The position numbers and the translations under genes are program-made. A stretch of 38,752 bases of DNA from Candidatus Pacearchaeota archaeon (GTDB taxonomy: Archaea > Nanobdellota > Nanobdellia > Pacearchaeales > GW2011-AR1). The DNA lies in contig JACOYJ010000005.1 of assembly GCA_016181885.1 (NCBI GenBank), positions 1 to 38,752 of the forward strand, written 5' to 3'. The notes under the pieces were generated by a model, which searched no databases, had not been told where the DNA came from, and saw nothing but the letters and a program-made list of their open reading frames with translations. Positions 31,495 to 38,752 of the stretch are shown here, piece by piece (position 1 is the first letter of the stretch; every line of letters begins with the position of its first letter).

Positions 31495-33501
31495 TTATAT
31501 CCTTTTTCTTCTCAGCAAATTAGCATTGCTTACCACAGTTATCGAAGATGCTGCCATTGCGATTTCTGCGATTATTGGATGAAGAACCCCTGCAACAGCT
31601 AAAGGAATAGCAATAACATTATATGCAAATGCCCAGAACAAGTTTTGTTTTATCTTTGAAAATGTTGCCTTGCTCAAATTAATTGCTCCAACAACGCCCA
31701 TTAAAGAGCCTCTTGCTAAAACTAAATCTCCAGCTTCAATAGCAATGTCTGTTCCTGTTCCCATTGCAATCCCGACATTGCTCTGCTTAAGTGCAGGCGC
31801 ATCATTAATCCCATCTCCTATAAATGCAACAAAGCCCCTTCTTTGCAATTCCATAACTTTTTTTGCCTTGTCTTCTGGAAGAACATTAGCAATAACTTCT
31901 TTAATTCCTACTTCTTTTGCAATCGCTTTAGCAGTTCTTTCATTATCTCCCGTTATAATCACTGTTTTATAACCAGCGTAATTAAGAATTGAAATAGCTT
32001 TTCTTGAGTCTTCTTTTACAGCATCGGCAATTCCAATAATCCCGAGAACTTTTTTGTTTTCAGAGATAATAACTGCAGTATATCCGGAATCTTCAAACTC
32101 CTCAATATTCTTTTCAAGCCCCTTTAGACTGATTGATTTTTCTTTCATTAAACTAGAGTTTCCAATAACAATATTCTTGCTTCCAATTTTTCCTTCAACA
32201 CCTCTTCCCCTTAAAATCTTGAAACTTTTCACTGGTTTGTATCTCTTTAAGCCAGCCTTGTTCACAATCGCTTTAGATAACGGATGCTCGCTTAACTTTT
32301 CAAGACTGCCGGCAATTTCCAATAAATAACTTTCTCTGACTTTTGAATAAATTTGTCTGACTTCAGGTTTTCCCTTAGTAATTGTTCCTGTTTTATCAAA
32401 GACAACGTATTTTATTTCTTTCATTGTCTGTATTGCTTCACCCTTTCTTATCAAAATTCCTTTTTTAGCGCCCATTCCACTTCCAACAGTCAGCGCAATT
32501 GGCACCGCCAACCCAAGTGCGCACGGACAGGCAATTACAAGAACAGAAATTGCAACTCCAATTGCTCTTCCTATTTCTCCATTAAAATACCACCATCCAA
32601 AAAATGTCAAAATAGCAACAACAAGTATTGAGGGAACAAATATGCTCGTAATATAGTCTGCTGTTTTTTGAATAGGCACTTTTGTTCCTTGAGCTTCTTC
32701 AACAAGTTCAATAATATGTGCAAGGAAAGTGTCTTTTCCTATTTTTGACGCTTTAACATACAAAATTCCATCCTGATTAATTGTTGCTCCGATAACATTG
32801 CTTCCTTTAGCCTTATCTATGGGAAGACTTTCCCCTGTAACCATTGATTCATCGACAGCGCTTTCACCTTTAACGACTATTCCGTCTGTTGGAATTTTTT
32901 CTCCTGGTTTTATAATTAAAATATCACCAACAACAACTTCAGAGATGGGAATTTCAATTTCTTTTCCGTCTCTTTCAACTCTTGCGTTTTTAGCTCCAAG
33001 TTCAAGCAATTTTTTTATCTCTTGTGATGCTCTTCCTCTTGCTTTTGCTTCAATATACTTGCCTGTAACAAAAATCGCCATAATCATTGCAGAAACTCCA
33101 GAATAATCGCTAATTTCCATAAAAAACGTCAATATTCCTGTCGTATAAGCAATAAGAGTCCCAAGCGCAATCAAGGAATCCATATTAAAGTAAAACGTAA
33201 ATAATCCCCTAAGCCCAGACTTTAAAGTAGAAAATCCAAAAACAAAAACAACAGGAAAACCAAGGATAAGCAAAATAATGATGGATATATTATCAGATAT
33301 AATAATGCCATTGAGTATCCTCATGTATACCATGAGAATTGCAATTGGAACAGCAAAAATCCAGCTTCCAATCAATTTTTTCTTCCAATCTCTAATTTCA
33401 GAGTCTTCTGCTGGTTTTGAGTGGTCATGATCTTTATGATCCATCTTTGGAATTCTATTATTTTGCATATTTCTCATTTGATGATATTTGTGATTTTGCA
33501 T
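31495..33501 (-). CDS. copA: copper-type P1B ATPase (CopA)
   Basis: 668 residues. A His/Met-rich N-terminus (QNHKYHQMRNMQNNR; KMDHKDHDHS) replaces the usual N-terminal HMA domains. TM helices, the TGES actuator motif, the ion site CPCALGLAVP, the phosphorylation loop DKTGTIT and GDGINDAP follow in order. The YN in TM7 and the MAASSITVVSNA block in TM8 are those of Cu(I) exporters. It pumps Cu(I) out at the cost of ATP. It is the last gene of the operon. The annotated ATG gives the H/M-rich leader; later ATGs at 33477 or 33468 would remove part of it. Confidence 0.92.
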   Translation of the reverse strand: MQNHKYHQMRNMQNNRIPKMDHKDHDHSKPAEDSEIRDWKKKLIGSWIFAVPIAILMVYMRILNGIIISDNISIIILLILGFPVVFVFGFSTLKSGLRGLFTFYFNMDSLIALGTLIAYTTGILTFFMEISDYSGVSAMIMAIFVTGKYIEAKARGRASQEIKKLLELGAKNARVERDGKEIEIPISEVVVGDILIIKPGEKIPTDGIVVKGESAVDESMVTGESLPIDKAKGSNVIGATINQDGILYVKASKIGKDTFLAHIIELVEEAQGTKVPIQKTADYITSIFVPSILVVAILTFFGWWYFNGEIGRAIGVAISVLVIACPCALGLAVPIALTVGSGMGAKKGILIRKGEAIQTMKEIKYVVFDKTGTITKGKPEVRQIYSKVRESYLLEIAGSLEKLSEHPLSKAIVNKAGLKRYKPVKSFKILRGRGVEGKIGSKNIVIGNSSLMKEKSISLKGLEKNIEEFEDSGYTAVIISENKKVLGIIGIADAVKEDSRKAISILNYAGYKTVIITGDNERTAKAIAKEVGIKEVIANVLPEDKAKKVMELQRRGFVAFIGDGINDAPALKQSNVGIAMGTGTDIAIEAGDLVLARGSLMGVVGAINLSKATFSKIKQNLFWAFAYNVIAIPLAVAGVLHPIIAEIAMAASSITVVSNANLLRRKRI

Positions 33502-33523
33502 TTTTGATTTTATTCTTGCTTAA

Positions 33524-33568
33524 ATTGTCGCTCAGCAAAGCTTCGCGAATTTTATATTATGATAACTT
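33524..33568. repeat. short dispersed repeat, copy 2, in the copA leader
   Basis: 45 bases matching 21923-21967 at about 35 positions. It lies in the 114-base gap between copZ and copA. On the - strand it contains AATATAAAATT, a possible extra promoter for copA, and a TCGC/GCGA hairpin with the inner AGC-TTT-GCT. Its presence between two genes of one operon could tune copA separately. Confidence 0.45.
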
Positions 33569-33615
33569 GGATACTTATTTTTAAACTTAATTGCATTTAA
33601 AATTCAAAGTTAATT

Positions 33616-33831
33616 TTATCCTTCAATGCTTAATGTCTTATACCCTGCTCGCGCAACAGCCTTTTTTAGCTCTTCTTCAGGAACTCTTTCATCAACTTCC
33701 ACAAAACATTTTTTGCCTACCAAGCTTACATTTGCTTCTTTGACTCCCGGAACTTTTCTTAAACTACGTTCAATGTTTGCTGCGCAACTCGCGCAATGCA
33801 TTCCTTCTATGTTTATTTTTACTTTTTTCAT
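33616..33831 (-). CDS. copZ: copper chaperone (HMA domain)
   Basis: 71 residues, one ferredoxin-like HMA domain. GMHCASCAANIERSL gives the CxxC copper site, and later strands (EANVSLVGKKCFVEVD) are normal. It delivers Cu(I), and it probably substitutes for the missing HMA domains of the ATPase encoded just downstream. Its start overlaps the stop of the small membrane protein gene by four bases. Confidence 0.92.
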   Translation of the reverse strand: MKKVKINIEGMHCASCAANIERSLRKVPGVKEANVSLVGKKCFVEVDERVPEEELKKAVARAGYKTLSIEG

Positions 33832-34067
33832 TTTTTTGTATTTATTTTTTTAATCAGCCAGACAATCAGCAAAACAACAGCCACTAAAACAATAACATTA
33901 AATATCCAACCAAAAATCCATCCTGTTCCATAACCATAATATCCCGACATCATCCCCCACATTCCACCATAATTGCCATAACCCATCATTCCATATCCAA
34001 ATCCGCCTAAAAGCAATACGACTAAGATAACTATGACTACAATCAGCAAGGTGTTATTATCTTTCAT
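33828..34067 (-). CDS. small Met/Gly/Tyr-rich membrane protein of the copper operon
   Basis: 79 residues with two membrane helices (TLLIVVIVILVVLLLGGFGY and FNVIVLVAVVLLIVWLIKK). Between them is a loop rich in Met, Gly and Tyr (GMMGYGNYGGMWGMMSGYYG). Met-rich loops bind Cu(I) in several copper proteins, and the gene overlaps copZ by four bases, so a copper-handling role is plausible. I do not recognise a named family. Confidence 0.6.
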   Translation of the reverse strand: MKDNNTLLIVVIVILVVLLLGGFGYGMMGYGNYGGMWGMMSGYYGYGTGWIFGWIFNVIVLVAVVLLIVWLIKKINTKK

Positions 34068-34100
34068 TTTATGTTTTGCCTTCCATAATTTAGGTTGGAT

Positions 34101-34730
34101 CTAAAATCCAAGTACCTCATTGACTATTATTAAATTTATCCTATCCGGTTGAATTTCTTTATTTACTATTAAAATCTTATTTACTGCACTTCCAGGAATG
34201 CCATAAGCCTTTTTTGCTCTTTCACTTTCTAATGGCAAGGTATATTCGTACATTCTTTTAAATCCTTGATCCAAATTTTTCACAATTTTTTGTGCTCCTG
34301 CAACAAAAATTACTTTGCCTGCCCCATAAACATATGCTGGCAGTTGGCTTCCTGTATTTGATGCTATCATAATTTTGCCATCTTCAGTTATAGCGTGGCA
34401 ACTTCCAATTGCATAATCTGGCGAAGCCCCTAATTTTCTCATTTCTCTTGATTGAGTTTGTCTGTTCATAGAATTGAGCTTGTTTCTTATTGAATCATAA
34501 TTTCCTGATTCACTAATCTCTAAGAGTACTCCTAATGTTTCAAGTGTTACAGAGGTCATATCAAAAACCTCTGCTCTTTCTGGAACTAACCCCAAAACTT
34601 TTTTCTTTGCCTCTTCTTTCGTTTCAACAAACAAGACATTAATTCCGTTTTCTTTTAATGACTTAATGGTTTTTTCTATTGTCTCTTTATCTGCGGTTTT
34701 ATTCCATTTTTCCATTTTCTCCCCCTTCAT
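34101..34730 (-). CDS. LUD-domain protein (LutC-like)
   Basis: 209 residues forming one LUD domain: NGINVLFVETKEEAKKKVLG, the block VFDMTSVTLETLG, SPDYAIGSCHAITEDGKIMI and VIFVAGAQKIVKNLDQ near 140-155. LUD domains occur in LutB/LutC for lactate oxidation, and as single-domain proteins of unclear role. It sits between arsR and the copper genes, without lutA or lutB. A later ATG at 34715 is an alternative start. Confidence 0.8.
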   Translation of the reverse strand: MKGEKMEKWNKTADKETIEKTIKSLKENGINVLFVETKEEAKKKVLGLVPERAEVFDMTSVTLETLGVLLEISESGNYDSIRNKLNSMNRQTQSREMRKLGASPDYAIGSCHAITEDGKIMIASNTGSQLPAYVYGAGKVIFVAGAQKIVKNLDQGFKRMYEYTLPLESERAKKAYGIPGSAVNKILIVNKEIQPDRINLIIVNEVLGF

Positions 34731-34734
34731 TTGA

Positions 34735-34771
34735 CCAAGCTTGGGCGAATGATTGAAAATCTTTGATTTTC
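34735..34771. repeat. short motif CCAAGCTTGGGCGAA plus hairpin
   Basis: CCAAGCTTGGGCGAA (34735-34749) matches 28101-28115 in 13 of 15 positions and contains the palindrome CCAAGCTTGG. Next to it GAAAATC (34755-34761) and GATTTTC (34765-34771) form a 7-pair stem with a 3-base loop. It lies in the gap between arsR and the LUD gene and may thin transcription between them. Confidence 0.35.
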
Positions 34772-34778
34772 TTTCATG

Positions 34779-35147
34779 TTATGCATTCCCTCCTTTCATA
34801 TTATGCAAAATATGAATACAATACTGCGACATATGCTCGTCAATAAGTTTCATTATGGGCTTTATTGTTTCTTCATTTAAGGTGTAATATCTATACTTTC
34901 CATCAGTATGAACTTTAACAAAGCCGTGCTCTTTTAATCTTGCTAAATCATGGGAGACAGCTGTTTGGTCCATATTAAGCTCTTTCATTATTTCAGAAAC
35001 ATTCTTTTTCCCGTTTCTTAATATATTAATTATTTTCAGTCTTGACTCAGAAAATAATGTTCCAAAGAACAGCTTATACGCTCCATAAACTTCTTCCTCG
35101 TTAAATCCTTCTTTATGAACATGTCTTAATATGTTTTTGCTTATCAT
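34779..35147 (-). CDS. ArsR-family metal-responsive repressor
   Basis: 122 residues from ATG 35147; the longer frame to 35219 would run through the promoter. The winged helix is clear (ESRLKIINILRNGKKNVSEI; NMDQTAVSHDLARLKEHGFV; GKYRYYTL). The C-terminus MSQYCIHILHN offers a Cys and two His that could bind copper or another soft metal. As first gene of the copper operon it likely represses its own operon until metal binds. The two CATATG sites in the promoter are candidate operators. The actual metal is inferred from the neighbours. Confidence 0.85.
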   Translation of the reverse strand: MISKNILRHVHKEGFNEEEVYGAYKLFFGTLFSESRLKIINILRNGKKNVSEIMKELNMDQTAVSHDLARLKEHGFVKVHTDGKYRYYTLNEETIKPIMKLIDEHMSQYCIHILHNMKGGNA

Positions 35148-35178
35148 ATGAAAGTAGGACACATATGTATTTATAAAT
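35145..35178 (-). promoter_or_regulatory. arsR promoter with paired CATATG sites
   Basis: The TATA box ATTTATAA (35171-35178 region) is centred 27 bases before the ATG. CATATG occurs at 35145-35150 and 35162-35167, both between the TATA box and the start, spaced as for a dimeric regulator. One overlaps the start codon. ArsR binding here is an inference. Confidence 0.55.
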
Positions 35179-35193
35179 GTTTGTATAGTGAAG
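35161..35193 (+). repeat. 33-base direct repeat, left copy
   Basis: This matches 35881-35913 in 31 of 33 positions. It starts ACATATGTA and includes the TATA box and about 15 bases beyond. The two copies flank the VapBC pair 35220-35868 with the same orientation, one serving arsR and the other vapB. Confidence 0.6.
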
Positions 35194-35219
35194 AATATAG
35201 AAAACAATTGATATAACAC

Positions 35220-35615
35220 TTATGGTTCTTTTCTTTCTATTAAAGAAACTTTATCAAAATGTTTGTCAAATGAGATTATCTGCGCGCATTTTAATGAAAG
35301 GGCGGATTGGAGTGTAATTGAATCTTCATAGTCTAGACTGTATTTCTCCATTAATTCTAGGGCATTAATTCTGTCTTTTATAGATACTGGATAAATTTTC
35401 AGGCCTTTATATTTTGATAAGCTAAAGATGAATGCACGAATTCTTTCATTTTTTATATTATATCTGGTCATGGATAAAATTATTGAGTCTATAGTGAAGC
35501 TTGAAATAAATGCCAGTTTTTTTCTTTCCAGGACTTCACGTAAAAATTTTTTGCATTGTTCTGATTTGTTTTGTTGAAGCAAAACTTCTAAAAAAATATT
35601 AGTGTCTACGAGCAT
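35220..35615 (-). CDS. VapC-type PIN toxin, copy 2
   Basis: 131 residues, near-identical to copy 1 at 27393-27788; the PIN acidic residues are retained (LVDTNIFLEVLL, DYEDSITLQSA, IISFDKHFDKV). Differences include Ile3Val, Ala5Thr, Cys52Tyr, Phe105Leu and the last few residues. It overlaps its antitoxin by 17 bases. The stop lies in sequence shared with the flank of arsR, so copy 2 sits directly upstream of that gene in the same direction and could add read-through into the copper operon. Confidence 0.85.
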   Translation of the reverse strand: MLVDTNIFLEVLLQQNKSEQCKKFLREVLERKKLAFISSFTIDSIILSMTRYNIKNERIRAFIFSLSKYKGLKIYPVSIKDRINALELMEKYSLDYEDSITLQSALSLKCAQIISFDKHFDKVSLIERKEP

Positions 35616-35868
35616 GTTTTTTTATTACTCCTTCCCACGCTTCATGTTGCAACTCAACAGAGCTTTTCTTTACATTTTTCATTATTCCTGAAATAGTCTC
35701 AATAGGATCCTCAATGTCTTCTGGTTCAATGTATGAAAAAGTCCAGCTTTCAATGGCTTCTTGAGCAGCTTCGCTGATCGAGCCTTTTTGATACCCAAAC
35801 TTAGCCATTGCTAACCTTCTAAACTTCTCTTCAATTTTTTCAGGTAATTTAATCTTGAGTTCTCCCAT
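35599..35868 (-). CDS. VapB-type ribbon-helix-helix antitoxin, copy 2
   Basis: 89 residues, differing from copy 1 at five positions (for example Lys18Arg, Ala58Thr). The ribbon-helix-helix is unchanged, so the two antitoxins could recognise the same palindrome and possibly each other's toxin. The ATG is 26 bases from the TATA box. It leads the two-gene operon with the PIN toxin. Confidence 0.85.
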   Translation of the reverse strand: MGELKIKLPEKIEEKFRRLAMAKFGYQKGSISEAAQEAIESWTFSYIEPEDIEDPIETISGIMKNVKKSSVELQHEAWEGVIKKHARRH

Positions 35869-35876
35869 AATTCCTT

Positions 35877-35913
35877 AAGTACATATGTACTTATAAATGT
35901 TTGTATGGTGAAG
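35877..35913 (-). promoter_or_regulatory. VapBC copy 2 operator, TATA box and right-hand direct repeat
   Basis: AAGTACATATGTACTT (35877-35892) is a perfect 16-base palindrome, the likely VapB operator. It overlaps the TATA box TTATAAAT (35891-35898). Bases 35881-35913 are the second copy of the 33-base direct repeat. An ACATATGTA core is shared with the arsR promoter, so VapB may also bind there. Confidence 0.6.
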
Positions 35914-35989
35914 ATATAATTAAGGACTCACTTTCTTAACTCTTGCATTATGATATCACCAATATTTGGCTCTTTCTAAAGATATTCTT

Positions 35990-36436
35990 TTAATCTAAAC
36001 TATAACCAGTTGAATTACATGGAATAATACCATCATGTTCTCTTTCAAGAGCCTCTTTTACTTCATCTCTCCCCCTTTTTGTGAGGTATACAAGTCCATT
36101 GGCTAAAAAAATATTAGAGTAGTCTCCCTCCCCGACTTTTCTAGCGGAGTAAATACTGTTATTGCGAGGATCAGTGCATTCAACAGTTGTAAATAACTCT
36201 TTAAAAAACCTGACTACTTCTTTTTCATCAGAGAATTTAACATTCATTATGGGATGTGGTGCTAGCGATTCAAAAATAAATGGATGTCCATCCCCATCGG
36301 GCATAAGCTCTATTAAAAAAGCACGCTGATGCTCTACAATCATATTTTCGTCTATTGCATTCCATGCTTCTGAAAGTGTTCTGCATTCTAAGGATTCTTC
36401 TCTAAAAGGAAATCTGGAATATTTTATTTTTATCAT
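35990..36436 (-). CDS. hypothetical protein
   Basis: 148 residues without a recognised domain. It is mixed alpha/beta (FREESLECRTLSEAWNAIDE; EVVRFFKELFTTVECTDP; ANGLVYLTKRGRDEVKEALE) with balanced composition and three Cys. The final block resembles the end of a winged helix (VYLTKRGRDEVKE), so DNA or RNA binding is possible but unsupported. It is divergently transcribed from the TrmB-type regulator at 36529 across 92 bases. Confidence 0.5.
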   Translation of the reverse strand: MIKIKYSRFPFREESLECRTLSEAWNAIDENMIVEHQRAFLIELMPDGDGHPFIFESLAPHPIMNVKFSDEKEVVRFFKELFTTVECTDPRNNSIYSARKVGEGDYSNIFLANGLVYLTKRGRDEVKEALEREHDGIIPCNSTGYSLD

Positions 36437-36528
36437 TATCTAGTGGATAAATGTTTCTTTTTATTATTTATTTACCCCCCTTGGAGGTATAAAATAGAAA
36501 AGTTTAAAAAATGTGCCTCGTTTTTTAA

Positions 36529-37260
36529 ATGATGGAAGAAGTATTAAAAGATTTAGGATTTTCTGAGAGAGAAATAAAAGTTTATTTGTCATTGTTAGAG
36601 CTAGGTGAAACTACTGTCGGTCCAATTTCTGCTTCAACTAGGATTCAACATTCCAAAGTTTATGAAACCCTTGAAAAATTATTGAATAAAGGTTTAGTGT
36701 CCTATATAATAAAATCAAAAACAAAGTATTTCTCAGCCCAAAATCCAAAAGAACTGCTAAATATCCAAAAGGATAAAGAGAGGAAGTTGATTGAGATTTT
36801 GCCAGAATTACAGCAAAAACAGAAATTTTCAAATGAAAAGCAAGTTTCTACAGTTTATGAGGGATACCCAGCAATAAAATCTATGTTTAATTCTATTTTA
36901 GACTTATTAAATAAAAATAGTTATTATTATGCTTTTGCTTTCAAGGAAGAATATATTTCATCTGACTCAGCGTCAATATTTCTTAGAGCAATTCACATGA
37001 AAATTGCCGAAAAAAGGATAGATGATAGATTAATTGCCAGTTTTGATATAAAAAAAGAGTTCGTCAAAAATTATAAAGGGATTAAAAATTTAAAAATTAG
37101 ATTCACTAAAATTAATTTTCCATTAGGTTTAATGATAATAGATAATAAAGTGATTAACTGGACGTGGGGAGAAAGACCAACAGCTATAAAAATAACTTCC
37201 AAACAAATAGCTCAAAGATATAAACAGTTTTTCTTAGAAATGTGGAAAATTTCGAAATAA
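36529..37260 (+). CDS. TrmB-family transcriptional regulator
   Basis: 243 residues. The N-terminal winged helix is typical of TrmB (LGFSEREIKVYLSLLELGET; HSKVYETLEKLLNKGLVSYI), followed by a short coiled coil (about 85-105) and a C-terminal effector-like domain lacking the long sugar-binding part of full TrmB. It opens with two ATG codons; the TATA box AGTTTAAAAA (36501-36510) is 24 to 27 bases away. Ligand and regulon unknown; the divergent gene at 36436 is a candidate target. Confidence 0.82.
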   Translation: MMEEVLKDLGFSEREIKVYLSLLELGETTVGPISASTRIQHSKVYETLEKLLNKGLVSYIIKSKTKYFSAQNPKELLNIQKDKERKLIEILPELQQKQKFSNEKQVSTVYEGYPAIKSMFNSILDLLNKNSYYYAFAFKEEYISSDSASIFLRAIHMKIAEKRIDDRLIASFDIKKEFVKNYKGIKNLKIRFTKINFPLGLMIIDNKVINWTWGERPTAIKITSKQIAQRYKQFFLEMWKISK

Positions 37261-37316
37261 CTAATTTTATTTCTAACTATTTCTCTTCAGCATCCAAAAG
37301 CTTATTATAAGAATTA

Positions 37317-38528
37317 TCACATCAAAAGCCATTTCCAAACAGGCAAAACCTTTATTTTTTTATTTTTAATATTAAATTCGTCATCTTGTTTATAAGTTAA
37401 AATTATTCCATCTTTTAAATTAAATTTCTCCAATGCTTCCAGCAGCCCATTTATCTCCCTATCTTTATTATCTTCATTCAAATCAAAACAGACTTGAACT
37501 GCTTTTGTAATTTTATCCTTTTCTTTAATAACAAAATCACACTCATTTTTTTCTTGAAAATAAAAAATGTTCTTATACCTTTTTCTCAGGCTTAAAAACA
37601 CTAAATTTTCAAGCAGTTTCCCCTGATCCTTAGAAAATGATGCTGAATTATTTGAAGAAAATCCATTATCTATAGAATAAACTTTCTTAGGGTTTACCTG
37701 CTGTTGTTTATACGAATAACTAAATCTAGGTAAGGTAAAGACAAGATAAGCATTTTCAAAGAAAGAAATATAATCAATAACACTCTTCACTGATTTAATT
37801 TCAAACATTTTCTTTATTGAATTATATGAAAACTCTTTTCCAACATTGCTTATTAAATAAATTACTATTTTATTAAGGATTGCAGTATTTTTTATTCCAA
37901 ATCTTGCAGCAATATCTTTCATTACAATATCTGTCAGCAATTCATGGAGAACTTCAGGGTTTTCCTTTTTAAGGTATTCTGGAAATCCTCCTTTTATGAG
38001 ATATTCTTCAAAAGACTTAATTGAAGGCTCTTGTTTTTTCAGGCTCAGAAATTCCTCAAATGAGAATGGAAATAGCTCTACAGAAAGGTGTCTGCCTGTA
38101 AGTTTTGTTCCAAGTTCCTTGCTTAGAATAGAAGCGTTAGAACCTGTTAAAACAACTTTTTCTTTTCTATCAACTAAATATCTTATAAATCTTTCCCACC
38201 CTGGAACGTTTTGTATCTCATCAAAAAAATAAACCCCTCCTTCGCCATAAAGTTCTTTCATAATGGCTTCAACTTTATTAAAATCAGAAAAATCAAATCC
38301 TCCTAATCTAGGATCTTCTAGATTGAGGTAATATCCTTTCTTCTGTTTTTTTAATAGCTGATTCATGAGTGTGCTTTTCCCACATCTTCTTACACCAGTG
38401 ATTATTAAAGCAAAAGAATCTTCTATCTTCATCTCCCTGCCTTTCTCCCTTAAAATTCCTTGTTCAGAGCTGTCTAAAAAATCTCTTTGTGAAGTTATTA
38501 CATTTTTTATTGTTTCTTTTGATATCAT
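37317..38528 (-). CDS. AAA ATPase with DUF4143 C-terminal domain
   Basis: 403 residues. Walker A ITGVRRCGKSTLMNQL lies near 43-58, Walker B VYFFDEIQNV near 99-108, and a sensor-like LTGSNASILSKELG near 130-143. The LTGRHLSVELFPFSFEEFL block and the C-terminal restriction-endonuclease-like part (QGKLLENLVFLSLRKR; CDFVIKEKDKI; KAVQVCFD) are those of the archaeal ATPase/DUF4143 family. The function is poorly known; a DNA-related or regulatory role is often suggested. The TATA box (gatttaaaaatac on the - strand, about 38546-38558) is 25 bases before the ATG. Confidence 0.85.
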   Translation of the reverse strand: MISKETIKNVITSQRDFLDSSEQGILREKGREMKIEDSFALIITGVRRCGKSTLMNQLLKKQKKGYYLNLEDPRLGGFDFSDFNKVEAIMKELYGEGGVYFFDEIQNVPGWERFIRYLVDRKEKVVLTGSNASILSKELGTKLTGRHLSVELFPFSFEEFLSLKKQEPSIKSFEEYLIKGGFPEYLKKENPEVLHELLTDIVMKDIAARFGIKNTAILNKIVIYLISNVGKEFSYNSIKKMFEIKSVKSVIDYISFFENAYLVFTLPRFSYSYKQQQVNPKKVYSIDNGFSSNNSASFSKDQGKLLENLVFLSLRKRYKNIFYFQEKNECDFVIKEKDKITKAVQVCFDLNEDNKDREINGLLEALEKFNLKDGIILTYKQDDEFNIKNKKIKVLPVWKWLLM

Positions 38529-38702
38529 AATTATTCTCTATTTTCAGTATTTTTAAATCTTTCTATTAACAATATAAACTATTTTATATCCTAAATATAA
38601 ACTTTAGGATCACGCCATTGTACATATTTTTTATTATAAATGTTTGTGTTTTTGTAGCTACATCTCAATTAAAAATTTGGAGGCTTTAGCCTCTTAATTC
38701 TT

Positions 38703-38745
38703 GAAGAATTTCTTGTCCGTAGTCCGAAGAAATTCTTCTGTTTTA
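38703..38745. terminator. strong hairpin near the window end
   Basis: GAAGAATTTCTT (38703-38714) pairs perfectly over 12 bases with AAGAAATTCTTC (38727-38738). The loop GTCCGTAGTCCG contains GTCCG twice, and TGTTTTATC follows. Just upstream GAGGC-TTTA-GCCTC forms another small hairpin (about 38680-38693). The rest of 38529-38702 has no gene. It fits an intrinsic terminator on the + strand, or a structured RNA or mobile-element end, and the window stops too soon to decide. Confidence 0.45.
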
Positions 38746-38752
38746 TCAATAA

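Noticed and set aside
32353-32631. ORFs on the + strand within copA
   Set aside because: They lie in the shadow of a long gene with all P-type ATPase motifs.
1-38752. CRISPR array, rRNA, intact transposase
   Set aside because: No regularly spaced repeats, no rRNA-like blocks and no transposase motifs were seen on either strand.

Overview
The window looks like the chromosome of a low-GC DPANN-type archaeon; Pacearchaeota or Woesearchaeota would fit, but I cannot fix the lineage from sequence alone. The archaeal evidence is a cluster of Rpo7, Spt4, S24e and S27ae genes, a stand-alone ScpA, Lrp, TrmB and ArsR regulators, and many start codons lying 24 to 30 bases after a TATA box, which implies leaderless transcripts. 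There are many very small or decayed genes and several toxin-antitoxin pairs. The first 80 or so bases are far richer in GC than the rest and look like a contig-end chimera that cuts the first gene.

Layout. 77-4062: a truncated P-loop kinase, small unknown genes, an LCMT-like methyltransferase, a tandem-domain Lrp regulator and a PIN protein. 4152-5102: a DHH-like protein of unknown function. 5490-7656: the transcription and translation operon rpo7, spt4, rps24e, rps27ae, with three uncharacterised small genes between them. 7714-8812: two broken genes, a DEDD exonuclease with an in-frame TAG and a lipoprotein with a frameshift at a G7 run. 8969-13211: a three-gene coiled-coil module (TelA-like protein, DUF6384-like membrane protein, coiled-coil protein with a Gly-rich tail) around a shared divergent promoter. 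13266-13617: non-coding sequence with strong hairpins. 13659-17257: scpA and a membrane-tethered winged-helix/beta-propeller protein.

17297-30868 is an accessory, surface-oriented region. It holds secreted or anchored Ig-like proteins, a beta-strand-rich secreted protein, a subtilase with a CUB-like insert, a TraB-like protein and RpiB. Between these lie debris of AbrB/MazF, a VapBC pair, a truncated NYN gene and repeated tail peptides. 30910-31444 is a two-gene pair resembling toxin-antitoxin loci. 31495-35147 is a copper operon running arsR, a LUD-domain gene, a small Met/Gly-rich membrane protein, copZ and copA. 35220-35868 is a second VapBC copy flanked by 33-base direct repeats that carry the promoter. 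The window ends with a TrmB-type regulator and an AAA/DUF4143 ATPase.

Most notable observations. (1) Two 101-base intergenic copies, at 5350-5450 and 25739-25839, match at about 80 positions by hand count, and their differences preserve two predicted stems; this suggests an undescribed structured RNA family. (2) The three-gene DUF6384-type module is a mostly bacterial-looking arrangement in an archaeal setting. (3) A wHTH-TM-propeller protein could carry an outside signal directly to DNA. All functional statements rest on reading motifs by eye; no database search was run.
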